A stretch of 64,000 bases of DNA, taken from assembly GCA_003550325.1 (NCBI GenBank), contig QKWP01000126.1, forward strand, positions 429,115 to 493,114, in the 5' to 3' direction. The stretch is from Gigaspora rosea (Eukaryota > Glomeromycota > Glomeromycetes > Diversisporales > Gigasporaceae). The notes beneath the pieces are model-generated. The model was given only the letters and a program-made list of their open reading frames with translations. It was not told where the DNA came from and searched no databases. Shown here piece by piece: positions 24,901 to 37,364 of the stretch; the stretch's first letter is position 1, and each line of letters opens with the position of its first letter. A program made the translations under genes and the position numbers.

Positions 24901-26031
24901 GCACATCCAAATTCAATACTGGTTTTACCACAAATTACTAAATTTGGTCGATTAAAACTCAATAAAAAAGTGTTTGGATCAACATATTCAGAAAGACATA
25001 AAACTTCAGCCAAAATTCTTGCTCAATTTATATTGGATAATGATTCTATTGATACATGTCCTGGACTTGTTCAATTCTATTTTGAACATATGATACAACT
25101 TTCGGGTGGACCAAAAACACATGCATTGTCTTTCGTTAGGTGGTACCAAGCTGCTGATTGTAAAACTAGATTCCATTGTCAAATTAATAATAATATATAT
25201 AATATTGAACTATAGAACAAAAAGTTTTACGATTTAAGTAGAGATTGCATAATACTGATATATACCATTCTAGGTAGGGTGAGGAGCACAGGGTTCTTGG
25301 GCATGCCCCCTTGTGCATGCCCATGTGCATGCCCAGAGGCATGCCTTTAAGCTAGAAGGCATGCTCATTTCATTTGATATTTAAAATTATATATTAAGCA
25401 AACATATTTTCTAATTGGTTAATAATATTAACTATTCTAAAGATAATATTTATTAGTAAACCCTCTATAATTGCATTTTATCAGAAAAAAATAATTTATC
25501 AAGATCTATATCTGGACTTTTATAAATTATTTTAAAGTTTTTTTGTACTGATAAATAAGATTCATCAATAATTATTTTATAAACAATTTAAGATTATTTT
25601 ACAGATAATTAATTTGCAAATAAGTTCAGTTTTTAAACAGTTTATATAAAGCTTTTTTCTTTATAAATTATACTAATCTTAATTCTAATTCTAAATCACA
25701 ATGACTATAATTATTTTGTTTATAAAATAAGTTGTTAATAAGAAACAGTTATTGAAATAAATTTTTTATAAATTAGTATTTATAAAATAATCAAGTGGTT
25801 CTATAAGTTATAATAAAGTGTGTTTATAGAGGGTATACAAGAATAGCTATATATAATTATAAGGGCATGCCTTTAGTTCAAGGCATGCCCCCCTGGGCAT
25901 GCCCAAAAAATTTCACATGCCCCTCACCCTAATTCTAGGTCAGTTTGTTTCAGATACTTTTATAGTTGGTAAAAAAAAAACAGAATACTTGTCTGTGATA
26001 CCAATCAATCGAAAATTTTATGTACCTTAAA
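21903..26031 (+). pseudogene. Tnp2/CACTA-type (CMC) transposase gene, interrupted and decayed
   Basis: N-terminal part from ATG 21903 with a CTCC cysteine pair, then VALRDPQTRKAH and an acidic Asp/Asn stretch (22340-22450). The conserved core follows: YGIICNLPRDQRFK, ALISGPHEPKLHQLNHYLAP (about 23180-23320), FNPIRFLIIDPMHCLFIG (near 23815-23870), ITPNLHLCLHISECALDYGP and FWCFNYERMNGLLG (24215-24333). These match the order of motifs in plant and fungal Tnp2 transposases. Introns 23333-23474 and 24334-24532 join in phase. Nonsense codons occur near 22619, at 22996, 23326, 23895, in the 24000s and near 25213, with frameshifts near 22045 and 23940. The C-terminus is split by a hAT-like MITE (25275-25931); the last codons resume at 25940 and end with TAA at 26029-26031. 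I did not find CACTA termini. Confidence 0.8.
25275..25931. mobile_element. hAT-like MITE inserted in the Tnp2 gene
   Basis: 657 bp, with termini TAGGGTGAGG and CCTCACCCTA, flanked by an exact 8-bp duplication ATTCTAGG (25267-25274 and 25932-25939). The 8-bp duplication and TAGGG-type termini fit the hAT superfamily. GGCATGCC words are clustered near both ends. Removing the element plus one duplication reopens the transposase frame (T-I-L-G-Q-F-V-S), which independently fixes its borders. Confidence 0.9.
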
Positions 26032-28866
26032 CCTTCAATTTCTTAAAGCTGTATCGGTGACTATTAGTCATTATAATAATATCTGAAATTTTAAAAGTGC
26101 TTAAAATTTACTAATAATAGTAGGTTAGGCTTTAATTAAAATGTTCACTTTACTTCTACTCTAGTTGTTATTTAACTGATAAAAAAAAATTAAACCGAGG
26201 TAAGTTTTTTTTTTTACTCCAAAAATAGTTAATACCGAAGGTTCACACTTGTCAGTCACATGATTTTATATATATAAATAAAAATTTTACATCGATCAAT
26301 TTTTTTTTAATTTTTACCTCAAAACTAGCTTGTTTTGCTGAATTCAAAGATGATTTCAAAACTTTTTATTTAGGGCATTTGCCTTGAAAATATAAAGCTA
26401 TGCAAAAATTTGAGACAATTCTAATTTTCTAATCAATTCGATAGCCCATTTTACAAAGCAAAAGAAATTACAAATTTAATATAGTCATGTAAGATCATTT
26501 TGAAGAAACCCTTAAATTTTTGAAGGCAAAATTTTAATGTCTACAAATTTCAGATATTTCTAGAAATTATTAAATTGTGCCAACCAGCAACTATCACCCA
26601 CCGGCAACTATCACCCAAACAACTATTACTATTGAATTCCACTGATTTGAATAATTCCAACAACTTATATTTAATATTTGCAAACTTATGGACTGTATCA
26701 AGTTCCTTTCATATATAGTAATATATCTATTTTTTAAATAAGAGCTTCTATATATTCAGAAGCACATTATTGATTGAAGTTTTCAAATATTGAATACAGC
26801 GCACTACTTCCACATGTTTGATGAAAATTTTATTTTTATTAATAATTATAATTTTAATTATAACTATTTTTATTTAAATAATAAATTTGAAAGAATTATT
26901 AGAAAATATTAAAGATTCGAAATTTCGAATTTTTATATCTTATTGAATTGTAGAATGCAATCAGCTCTCTATAACAAGCTTTAAATTTTGAAATTGGTAA
27001 TAAGTTCGATACATGAAGTATAATAAATACTAATGTACGACCCATCAGTAAGTACATTTAAGTATTGTAACTCAAAGCTTATATGAAATGCCTTTATTTC
27101 ACTCTAATTTTTCTCTTACACTTCAATAGTTCATTTCAGCTTAAACTCAGTAGTTCAAATTTACCTTTTGTTTTCCAATCATTTGATTCAAGTCAGTTCA
27201 TCATATAGAGAGTTGACTGCCCCATTGTCTGTGTATTTGGATTTTATATAACTATAAATATTTTATCACCAAATAATGTCTTTTAATTTAGTTTATGCGC
27301 ATTAAGTCTGTGAATATGAAAATGTTTATTTATTTACTGCATTCAATCAGTAACAAAGAATAATTTATTAATTAAAGTCTTTTTACACTTTGTGATCTAA
27401 ATCTAACACAAGAATATAGAATGCTTTTCCAATTGCTAGGCAGATTGTAAACAAATCCTCAAAATATTAAATTTCTACCTAAACTGCTTTGAAAATATAA
27501 AAGTTAGTTCAGAAAATGCTAATAACCAAAGTACCATTTTTTTAAAAAATCATCCTGTTTGCGAAATTTAAATAGCATCCGATAATGTTATATATTGGTC
27601 GCCAGGCTGAAAAAAAAAGAATACCCATTATCACTATGATAATCACACCTCTACGATTCATTGTCCTCATTTCTCATATTTTTCTTATATTCCTGTCCAG
27701 AGGGAAATTATGATATTAGTGATAATTTATTAAACCAAGAAAATAATATAAAAAATCTTTTTTTACCAGGCATGAGAACGTTATTTATAAACTCGATTTT
27801 ACTTTTGAATCGTTTATTTCTTCATCATTTTGTACAATATCTGACTCCAATTATTCTATCAAGAAACAGAATTAAGGACTATTATTCCACATTTTATATG
27901 TTGCATAACGGGGTTTTACGACTTATAATTACTACTTTAATCAGTAAAAAAACCAATTTTCTGATAATACAAGTTATTTCTCCAGAATTGCTTGTTATTT
28001 CTCTGGGTGCACTTTAGACTCTTGTCAAAATTCCTTTAGACGGGATAAAAAAAAACTATTTAGATAGCTAGTTTTTAGAATTTTCTTAAAAAGAGTAAAA
28101 TGCTATTTGGAACGCTAGTTTTTAAAATTTTTTTGAACATCATAATTATTAAAACCTTAATAAAATTTTATCTAATATAAATCTAATATTAATATCAATG
28201 CTAATATTTTTCAATTAGTAATGTAAATTTGAGGAATTGAACTATTATTCAAAAATTTATCTTGAAATTCGGGACTTGCTTGTTTTGAAGTAATAGAATT
28301 TTGAAGATTTATCTTCATTATCATTTGCTTGGTTTGATATGGGATCTTAAAAGGTTCAGACCAGTCATGTGGAGTTTTTTGAATCTTGCATTTCTTTCTA
28401 TGATTAAGAGTTCAATTTTACAATGAAGTAACAGAACTCTTTCTAAATTTAAATAAAAAAAATTTAAAATTTTTAATTCATTTCATAAAAATAAAAATTC
28501 TCTTTTGCAAAATTTTCTCCTTTTTCATTTTATTATCATAATTGTGCTTTCTTCTCTATCATTATCATTTTTATTGTGGCTTTTTTCGTTATCGTCATCA
28601 ATTTTTATTGCGGATTTCTTTTTTATTATTGTGATCTTTATTATATGTAGAAAGTTAAACTTATTAAGTGTATAAGTATATATTAAACATATATAAATTA
28701 CATGAATTAATTTTTAAAATGAATAAAAAAAAAATGCCAGCAAGAAATCTTCATGCAAGTTGTTATCTATTTTGGAAAGGTAGGGTGCGATAAAAAAAGG
28801 AAACAAGTTTATTTATATAAGTTGTAAAAATCGGCATGCGTCATATAAAACGAAGAATAACTCTCT
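26032..28866. other. AT-rich spacer, no supported gene
   Basis: Nothing recognisable. Two copies of GGCAACTATCACCCA-like sequence occur near 26585-26615. The open frame at 27661-28017 is hydrophobic and AT-driven, with no motif or homology I can name. Confidence 0.45.
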
Positions 28867-28972
28867 TATTTCCCACTGCAGGAGAATAAACTGGTAAATC
28901 TCATCAGCCAGGGGCTGGCTGATTGGGTGATTTACCTTTTATTCACACTGCTGCGGAAAATAAATAGTACTT
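28867..28972. repeat. ~100-bp foldback hairpin
   Basis: GAGAATAAA-CTGGTAAATC-TCATCAGCCAG mirrors CTGGCTGAT-GGTGATTTACC-TTTTATTC around GGG, with outer CTGCAG/CTGCGG arms. A GC-richer island in AT-rich DNA; probably a mini-MITE. Confidence 0.7.
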
Positions 28973-29815
28973 AAATATATTGCAAGAACGAAAGCTTCAG
29001 AAGATCCAAAATCAAGCTAAGTTTACTAGTAGTAATGTTAAAATTAATGCTTTGTAAGTATACAATTAATTGAGAATAAAATGAATTTTTTAATAGATTA
29101 ATGCCATACATTGCTCAGAAGTTTATCAGGAGAATTGAAAAAAGAGAATAGAATTTTAATAAATAAAGGTTTGTTTTGCAATTTACTAAATTTATTTGCA
29201 ATTGAATTTAATCTACTAACCTGTAATTTTGAAATTAAACTGACCTTAGTCTGATTATGCACTGATCGTAATAATTATCTGATTTCAATCCAATAAGATC
29301 CCGATAGAAAAGTAGAAATGATTGGTGTCTGGTTTCGCTCCAATATAATTTTACTGATTTTGTCCTAATAATTTCTCGATAGCTCTATCATAAAAAATGC
29401 TGATTAGTGCTTAATATTTTTCAAGAAGTCTTTGTTGATATTACTCTGATGACTTCCCGATCGACTTATAAACTGGATGTTAATTGATTTGTTCCTGATT
29501 TTTCTTTATATTCATAATCCCGTTATGGCTTTATTAAACCAGTGTATGTTCATTATAACTTATCGAAATTGTAATTATTATGACATTTTCAAATAAATAG
29601 ATAAGTCAGCTTTTATATACTACCTTTACAAGGATTGTGATTATCGCTAATTGTAATTTGTTATGACATTTATCGTAATCAATGAGTGAAATTAAAACGT
29701 GAGAATCAATTCTTCTTATACCAACGCTTTTCTGCTTCAAATTGACTTTTTTCTTACTTTTCGTACTCACTAGTGTTACTGCTCCAGTTATTTATGATTT
29801 TTTAAAAATTTTAAC
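28973..29815. other. Non-coding AT-rich spacer
   Basis: No gene or clear repeat boundary. Words such as GATCCCGATAG and TTTCTCGATAG recall those near 17850. Confidence 0.4.
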
Positions 29816-31030
29816 TTTCGCTCGTTATGCGCGCTTTGTAAATATTAGGTTGAAATAAAATAACATGCATTAATGAGTCACGTACTGAGTTTTGCTAGAA
29901 TATTAAGGTTAGTAACATTAACTTACAATAGAAAGCATAATGGCTTCAATTCAAACTAAGTCTTAACCACTTATTGTGATAATTAGAATAGTGAGCAAAA
30001 TTTGTATGTATTACATATTGAATAGGTTTGTAGAGAATTTTTTTTTTACAATAATCTAATACAATAATTTCAATGCAAACTAATTCAACCTTAACCACAT
30101 ACTGTGATCACTAAAATAGTAGTAGGCTTTGCAACAGTATTTTTACAAAACAATAATTGCTTCAATGCAAACTAACTCATATATAAGCTATGCAAAGTTG
30201 GTTTTTCATTTTGCATTACATGAAATTTGAAAACTTAGGTTAATCTGTCAGATTTTTTGTTTTTTTTTTTAATTTACTATAAATTAATAGAATAATGTTC
30301 ACATCTACTAAGGCTATGCAAGATTAATTTTTCATTTTTGGACAGCAAAAAATCAAAAAATTGGGTTGGCAGACCTCTATTTGATGACATCAGATGAGAA
30401 TAGTAAAAAATAAATGTCAAAAATAAACAACTGGTACAGTTGAGATCTAAAAAAAAAGAAAAAATCAACTTTTGTGTGTCCTAAAAATTAAAAGTAATGC
30501 AGACTATGATTGCCAGAATAACAGGCAAATATAGTTAATTTTTTGTTTTGCATTACATCAAATCTGAAACTTGGGTCAGTCAGTTAGAAATTTTGTAGAT
30601 TACTACATACTCAAACAATCACCTGATTGTTGTCTGATTGCACAATTGTAAAAGATTGTAAAGTGTGTTTTTTGGCTAAAAATTCAATATTAATTTATTA
30701 TTTTATAAAATTTGTTGGCCATATCTATGCTCACTAAAAAATTATTGTACAATTGCACAACCAGACAACAATTATAATGTTTGCCAGAATAGCAGGTAAT
30801 TTTTATTTTGCATTATATGAAATCTAAAAACTTAGGTTGATTAGTCAGTTTTTTTGTTTTTTTTTTTTTTTTTTTGTAATTTATGTTCACATTTACAAAG
30901 ATTATGCAAGGTTAATTTTTCATTTTGCATGGCAAAGAATAGCAAAAAAATTCCAAAAAGGCAAAATAGTGTCCAAAAGCACAACAAAAAAGGCCAAAAA
31001 TAATTAAAAGGTATCAAAAAAAACAACAAA
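29816..31030. repeat. Diverged repeated segments with TTTTGCATTA-ATGAAAT words
   Basis: Units containing TTTTGCATTACATGAAAT followed by AACTTAGGTTAATCTGTCAG recur near 30205, 30545 and 30810 (plus a partial copy near 30915). Segments with TTCAATGCAAACTAA-TCA and CTTAACCACATACTGTGAT recur near 29945, 30065 and 30165. The start (CGTTATGCGC, then AATGAGTCACGTA) resembles 56970-57050 inside the TTAA element at 55556-58744. Confidence 0.5.
30613..30778. mobile_element. Short MITE, second copy of the CAATCACCTGATTGTTGTC family
   Basis: The left end has ATTGTTGTCTGATTGCACAA and the right end, read inward, has ATTGTTGTCTGGTTGTGCAA. Related to 3191-3331. It sits within the surrounding repeat units. 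Confidence 0.55.
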
Positions 31031-31092
31031 AGACTCTAAAAAGCATACCGGTAAAATAACTGCTCAAAAATATAAAAATAAGTACTGTAAAG

Positions 31093-31652
31093 TAGGGTTC
31101 CAACATCCAACCCGATTAACCGTCCAACCGATCAGCCGAATCGAAAAAAAGTCAACCGGATCGCAATTTTGACAAACAGGTTTAAATATGCCAACCGGCT
31201 TAATATAATACAAACGGGGTCATTCAATTTTTTTTTATTATGTCAACACTGCAACGATATTTTCTCATTATGGTGCGTTTGTAAAATTTAACTAATTTTT
31301 TGTCCCCCAAATTTAAGTTTTGGGGATTATCGATTTTCTAATATTTAACCCCCAAAAAAATTATTGGCACTCCGATCTATAATATCAATACGTCTAACCC
31401 ATTTTCCCCACAGGCTAACCATTTTCCCACTCTTTGACTCATTTCATTAGATGTATAAATTTATGATAACGACACAGCTTAACCTAGGAAACATTGATCC
31501 AAAATCACTATTTACGGTATCCTGACACCCCGATTACAATCTGGTGACCCGTTTTTAATCGGATAATCGGTTTTAGTTTCTGATAACCGGGTACCAACCG
31601 GTTTTCACCCGACGGATCACGGTTGGAGATTTTCAATCCGGTTTGGAACCCA
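31093..31652. mobile_element. hAT-like MITE, 560 bp
   Basis: Exact 8-bp flanking duplication CTGTAAAG (31085-31092 and 31653-31660), which fits the hAT preference for T at position 2 and A at position 7. Termini TAGGGTTCCAA and, read inward from the right, TGGGTTCCAAACC. Internal CCAACCG / CGGTTGG words repeat toward both ends. Non-coding. Confidence 0.85.
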
Positions 31653-31765
31653 CTGTAAAGATGAAAAAAGTGCAAAAAAAGAATATAAACGAACCAAATT
31701 TATATAAATAATATAATAGAACACTAATTTATTAATTGCCCTAACGACAGTCTGGCAGTGATGTG

Positions 31766-31987
31766 CAGTATAGAATTCCAATCTGGATAGCATTTATCTG
31801 AATAATTATTAATTATCTAAATAAATTTTGGATTAGATATTTAGATAATAGATAGCAAATAACTGTTTATTATTAATATCTGAATAATTTTCCAAATATT
31901 AATCAGATTATCCAGATATTGGATATGTTTATTTGATCTAAATCATCCAAATAATTCAGATACAGATGACGGATTTATTCTCTAGTG
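31766..31987. mobile_element. MITE, 222 bp
   Basis: Flanked by CAGTGATGTG (31756-31765) and CAGTGATCTG (31988-31997), a 10-bp pair with one mismatch. Termini CAGTATAGAAT-CC-ATCTG and CACTAGAGAATAAATCCGTC (read inward). Interior rich in ATCTGAATAATT inverted words. Confidence 0.6.
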
Positions 31988-32678
31988 CAGTGATCTGCAG
32001 TCCAAAATTTTCTTGACATAAGAGTATATGATTTTGCTTCTATTAAGTAAATTTTTTTTAGACACTTTTGACCCCATTAATTATAAAATTCATGAATACC
32101 TTCAGAATCAACATTAAGTTAGGTTGAAATTCTTTAATTATTTGAGTGGACTTAAAATTTATTTCTGCTTAAGTGTATTTAGAATCAGTTTATATTTGTT
32201 CTAAATATACAAAGATTTATTCTATGGAAAGAATTTATATTATAGAGTTTATAGTTTTAGTAATATTGGTAGGAATTATAGTGAAGTCGACTTCATTATA
32301 GACATTACTCTATCACTTTCTTAAGATACGATTTATTAGAAGTTATAGATCGATCATTTCAAATTGGAAATATATTTGCTCGAATTATGACCAGTTGAAT
32401 CACGAAGATGTCACGTTTTGATGAATAGACCAAGATGCTTACTGCAATTTTTGTGTAGGCAGAGTTATTTAAGGCAGTATGTTAAGCATATCAATATAGA
32501 TTTACCTAAAATGGTTCAAAGCTAAGAATTTTCTAGCTCGGAGAGGGATACTTTATTTACGTCAGATCTTTTATTTAATTTTATTACTCTGATCTGCGTA
32601 GTAATTTAAAAAAGTTAAATTCAAAATGTTATATACGTAATACAAGTTGTTTGTTATATAAATGCATCCCTTCTCACC

Positions 32679-33902
32679 TAGTGTTGTTAGGCGAAACCTA
32701 GAAGTTTCGCCACAGGCGAAAGTCGAAACTAGTTTCGACTTTCGTCAAAAAAAAATTAAAATGGCGAAATGGCGAAACTGACGAAACTGGCGAAACTACT
32801 AAAAGGTGGCGAAACTAGAATGTTAATGAAATTAGCAAAGGATGAGTAAAAGAGGCAAGAATAGAAAATAATCATATATACGTGCATAATCATACTGTCA
32901 TGTATGATGTTTTTTGATCAGTAATTTAAATTTTACTATATTTGATCTATTATAAGTTATAAAATAATTGTTGATAATAATAATGTTAACAAGTTACTTA
33001 TGTATAGTATTTAATTAAAGAGAAAAATCTTAATAATATAACAATAAATTTATTTTGACCTGGGTCAAAATGACCCCCTTAGAATCTAACTGTCCTAGCA
33101 TTACCAACCTAAATAAATTCGCAGGCAAATCAGATTTCAAGATCAGGTGCTACGTAGACGAAACGCAAAAAATCGTTCATAACTCAACATTTTACCTATG
33201 GGCTCACCTTTTGCGCATTAACAAAAAGTTTCCTTGCAAAATTTTGGTATTAGAAGACTCTTCTTAACCTAAACTAATAGCAAAATCTAACTCTAATTTA
33301 GCAGCGAAATTTCTTTAGAAAAATTTTTATAGGTTGGTAACGCTAGGGCGTTAGTGCGGGTCGAATTATGTTAATGCTGGCCAAGTTTTTTGGTTCAAAA
33401 AACCCCGGCTGGCATCAACATAATTCCAGAAAACCCTAAATTTTACTGGAGAGTTTAAATATTTAGATAAGTTTACTTTATACAAATAATATTAATGCAT
33501 AGATAAGTGCTACTAAAAGAAAACAGTATTTCAGACTTTGAATTTTCAAGGCTGATTGATTTATTATAAGTTCAAAAGCCTGAACTCTAGTTTTCATCAA
33601 ATACAACCGAAAGGCTATTGTTTGTTTACTGTTTTTGTACATTTTTTTTTATCTATGCTTAATAGCCACGCGCAAAATAGTTTGATTTACCAACATGACT
33701 CAGTCATTCCAAAGTCTTAGAGGATTTGATCTTCACTGAGTTTGACTTTCTCCAGGAGTTTTAGCTTTACCGGGGTTTCGCCATAGTTTCGACGTTTCGC
33801 CAGAGTTTCGACGTTTCGCTAGAGTTTCTCCAGTTTCGACTTTCGCCGGGTTTAGTTTCGACTTTCGCCATTTACCAAAAATAGTTTCGCCTAACAACAG
33901 TA
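32679..33902. mobile_element. hAT-like non-autonomous element, 1.22 kb
   Basis: Exact 8-bp duplication TTCTCACC (32671-32678 and 33903-33910). Termini TAGTGTTGTTAGGCGAAAC and TACTGTTGTTAGGCGAAAC differ at one base. Both ends carry several copies of GGCGAAACT / GGCGAAAGT in inverted sense (left 32690-32815, right 33775-33890), likely subterminal protein-binding repeats. The internal open frame at 33055-33267 has no transposase motif. A hairpin near 33360-33425 (AATTATGTTAATGCTGGCC / GGCTGGCATCAACATAATT) may be a nested insertion. Confidence 0.85.
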
Positions 33903-34263
33903 TTCTCACCTCACTCACCTAATAGCGCTCTGCTCTTAACGCTCAGCGCTATAATGATTTATTACTTAAATTAATTAATCGATCAACACATTTATCGATT
34001 AAAAATAAATTACTCTTGTACAAATTGTGAAACAATTTCAACTTAACGCTAAAAATAATTAGTACTAAAATTCTCGATTTCTGATTTGAGATAGTATTAA
34101 TAATTGAATTCATGACACGACACGTTCAAGCTTCAATTTATTTAAAATACCAACCAGCCAATACCTTTGGTTTAGTGAACAAAAAAATTACATGCCATTA
34201 AAACTGGGCTAAGTAATTAGGGACGTAAATTGATAAGTTTTAGTAAATTAATTTTCATATAAT

Positions 34264-34554
34264 TAGGGTTGTAAAAATTACTGTTATTTTGCGTAATTTG
34301 ATTCTGTAATTTGCTATAAGTTTCGGTAAACAAGTTTTCGTGTAATTTGAAACATAATTTGTAAATTTCTGAGCTCAAAATTTTTCAGCGACGATTAAAG
34401 AAACTGAGGAGTTACAAATCAAATGATGCAATAATGCCGCCAGAACTTTTGTAAAGTTGGTATTTTTTATAATGTAATATGCAAGTTAAATTTACTGAAA
34501 CTTGCGTAAAATTACACGTAATGTAAGAGTGCGAAATGTAATTTTTCAACCCTA
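34264..34554. mobile_element. MITE with TAGGGTTG termini
   Basis: Inverted termini TAGGGTTGTAAAAATTAC and TAGGGTTGAAAAATTAC. The interior has many GTAATTT / AAATTAC words in both senses. hAT-like by terminus only; I see no matching 8-bp duplication. Confidence 0.6.
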
Positions 34555-34741
34555 GTATCAACATTAACTTAACACATACGCTTATCACTTTTATTATATA
34601 CTCTTTAAATATATAAATGCAAAATTTTTTCTGTTATTTTTAATGTTTAAATAGTTTAAAATTAAGTATCTTTATAGATAATATACAAATATTTTAAGTC
34701 CTAAAATTAATACTGTATTTAATATATAATTAATATAATAT

Positions 34742-35993
34742 TTATTCACTTACAACTATTTTAATATCATTAATATTTTTTGAATGATTTTCATTGTTTG
34801 AATTATTACTTTTGATAGAATCTTTAGACTTATCAGGAATTATGTGATTTTGTAATTTCAATCTTTTTTCTTTTCGTTCTTTTAACCAAGTTAAGAATAA
34901 TCCTTTTCTATATTGATATTGATAAATAAACCATAATCTCAAAAAATTATAAATTCTTTCACTTATAACTATTAATACAATAAATATATAAAATAAATAT
35001 GCTAAAAACCACACAAATATAGATAACCATGCTAATACAACAAGTTTTTCATGAAGAGCACACCAATGAAATTTCCATGAAATAGTAGGTTCTTTACGAT
35101 TACATGAAATTATTTGGTAACCAGGACCTATAATTTTATCTTTTAAATATGGAAAAGTGAATGGAATATTCAGACAAGCCGTAAGTCTATTATAAAATTT
35201 ATTAAAAGTATTATATGAATTAATTAATGTTCGATGATTCGATTTAATGTGAAAATTTACACGTGATTGTGCTTCAATAGAATCATACCAAAAATTTTTT
35301 ATACATAATAAAATTTGTTGAATTAAAAACATTTAAACAAAATTTAAATTTTATAATTTCATTAACTCATAAAAATATAAAATATTAAATTTGGAGTAGT
35401 AAAAAAAAAAACTGTTTAAAAAAAAAATATTTGGCATGTTCTATCAAACTCACACACATATGCGGATTATAATTACATGTCACAAATAAACACCAGTATT
35501 AAAGGTTTCAATCTCCATGGTAGTCTATAATAAATACATCTAGATACCATAGACATAAGTAAAGTTATCGAATATATGGACCAACAGACCCATCCGATTA
35601 ATTCTAACGTACTATAATAAATAGATATTTTATCAGATAAACATACAATAATAAGTTAATTAAGAAATAAAGAATCATACAAATCGTAACCGTATTTTGA
35701 GTGTAAATCGTTGATATTGGATTTTTGGTTTTCATCATTCAAAATAGAATTTGCCTTAAAATCTATTAAAATTGTATATATAGAAATTTAAAGATTAATT
35801 TCAAAGTAAAAAAAAAAAACAAAAAATTAAAATAATTAATACGTATACGATAAATACCATAAAAACTATAAGTAACAAAAATTGCAAGCGCAAGTATATA
35901 GTTAATAGATTGTATCCACGGATTAAATTGACATATTACGCTTCGAGAAACATCATAGATCGAAGGTTGCCTTGGTTGACGTGGAATCAACAT
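34742..35993 (-). CDS. Predicted multi-pass membrane protein, paralogue A (4 exons)
   Basis: Exons (minus): 35993-35843, 35762-35681, 35611-35477, 35186-34742; all introns are GT-AG. Lengths 151+82+135+445 = 813 nt, i.e. 270 residues plus stop, with no in-frame stop. The first donor could also be 35849, in the same phase. The start ATG is supported by alignment with paralogue B (both reach NPWI-x2-IN-x-ILAL). Hydrophobic segments: exon 1 (INYILALAIFVTYSFYGIY), exon 3 (around LELIGWVCWSIYSITLLMSM), exon 4 (LVVLAWLSIFVWFLAYLFY onward). The C-terminal ~60 residues are Lys/Glu/Asn-rich and hydrophilic. The third intron starts GACAT|GTAATTATA in both genes. The long open frame upstream of 35186 is intron read-through. 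I do not recognise the family; function unknown, location inferred as membrane. Confidence 0.8.
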
Positions 35994-36545
35994 TATTCAT
36001 TAATGAAAAATATATGTACAGTATACAGTAATCATGAATTTATAAATATATGTTAATAATATAAAAGGATAAACTGAAATGCAAGAAACTTGATTAAAAA
36101 CCAGTTATTTATTTGAATAGTTCATGTGATTTATGGCGTAACTGGTTGCGTTTGCATTTCTCTAGTGTACAAAGAATTTTAAGGATAAATAATGTGTGAC
36201 ATTAACGTAAATGAAATGTCCATAAATGTCAGTGGTGGCCATCAATTGATATCTCTGATAATTAGCAAAGATTAAATCAGTATAATTCGAAACTTAAGGA
36301 TTTTTTTATGTGTAAGTATATTGATTATCTGTTATGGCTTGAATTTAGTAAGATTATATAATTGATTCGAAGTGATATCTAAAAATATTATCGGAATATA
36401 GTAGATAAAGTGGAAGGTGTCAGAACTACCGTCTTTCTATAGAAAATCAAGTTGAATTATTGAACCAAGGGTAAAAGTAGTGTGTGGATAGTTGTTAAGT
36501 AAATACAGTAACGCACGCACGTAAAACCTCAAAATGATGTGCGAG
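35994..36545. other. Spacer upstream of paralogue A
   Basis: AT-rich, non-coding; presumably contains the promoter of the minus-strand gene, but I see no element I can name. Confidence 0.4.
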
Positions 36546-37364
36546 TATACATGGGTGTCTAAAAAATAAGGAAGTTTTACGGTATACGGCATGGCGAAAT
36601 GCTTTTAATATTGTCACCATGGTGCTTCAAAATACCATATGGCGAAATTTTTTTCGTCTTGTGAAATTAATTTCGCCTGGAGAACTTTCGAAATTATTTT
36701 AATCCGACGAAATTATTTTCTCCTGATAAGATTCCGAAATTATTTTTGTCCGCTCCGCTGAAATTATTTTCAGTTGTAAAATTTTTATTGACAGTTGTAT
36801 TATTATGCCTAAGTTTATACTGTATACTGTTGAACCTCTCAGAACTGATCCAGTCAGAACCAATAAACCTGTCAAATCTGATAAAAAATTAATCCACCAA
36901 GTCTGTTTCTGCTATATACTGTTGAAAGGTATTGAGAAGTAATCAGATATGAAAACATTATAACAGTTAGAATTATATAGTAGAAACGGACTTGGCGGAT
37001 TATTTTTATGAGAGTTAAACAGATTATCGGTTCTGACAAGATCGGTTTTGAGAGATTCAACACTAATCTATAATAATGTTTTCAAATCTATAACCTCCCA
37101 CAATTGCATATAGGTTTTGAGAGGTTCAATGGTAATATGGTAATAGATTTTTAATATACTAAAAACGTAAAAGTTACGGCAAAAAACTTGCTAATATTTA
37201 GCGAAAATATTTTAGGTATCCTAAAATACATTCAGCACGCTAAAATAATTTTTGTAGCCTAAATTATTTTCGATCCTAAATTATTTACGATTTAGGCTGT
37301 CTAAAAATAATTTAGCCATTTAAATTTACGTCGAAGGCAAAATAATTTAGACACCCCATGTATA
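36546..37364. mobile_element. 819-bp TIR element with an 8-bp duplication
   Basis: Exact flanking duplication TGTGCGAG (36538-36545 and 37365-37372). Termini TATACATGGGTGTCTAAA and TATACATGGGGTGTCTAAA. Near the left end CGAAATTATTTT words repeat (36610-36780); near the right end CTAAA-TTATTTT words repeat (37195-37350). Non-coding. The duplication length suggests hAT or a similar superfamily, although the terminus is not the usual hAT form. Confidence 0.75.
36826..37137. mobile_element. Nested foldback MITE with GTTGAACCTCTC termini
   Basis: Left GTTGAACCTCTCAGAACTGA and right, read inward, ATTGAACCTCTCAAAACC. A second internal inverted copy ends near 37062. An inner palindrome pairs AATCCACCAAGTCTGTTTCT with its mirror near 36985-37005. 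The termini resemble Tigger/pogo-type MITEs. It lies inside the element at 36546-37364. Confidence 0.6.

Noticed and set aside
27661..28017. Hydrophobic 118-residue open frame as a gene
   Set aside because: No motif, no splice support, composition expected from AT-rich DNA; other frames look equally plausible.
35187..35332. N-terminal extension of the last exon of paralogue A starting at 35332
   Set aside because: Comparison with paralogue B places the acceptor at 35186, and the whole model is then exactly in phase.
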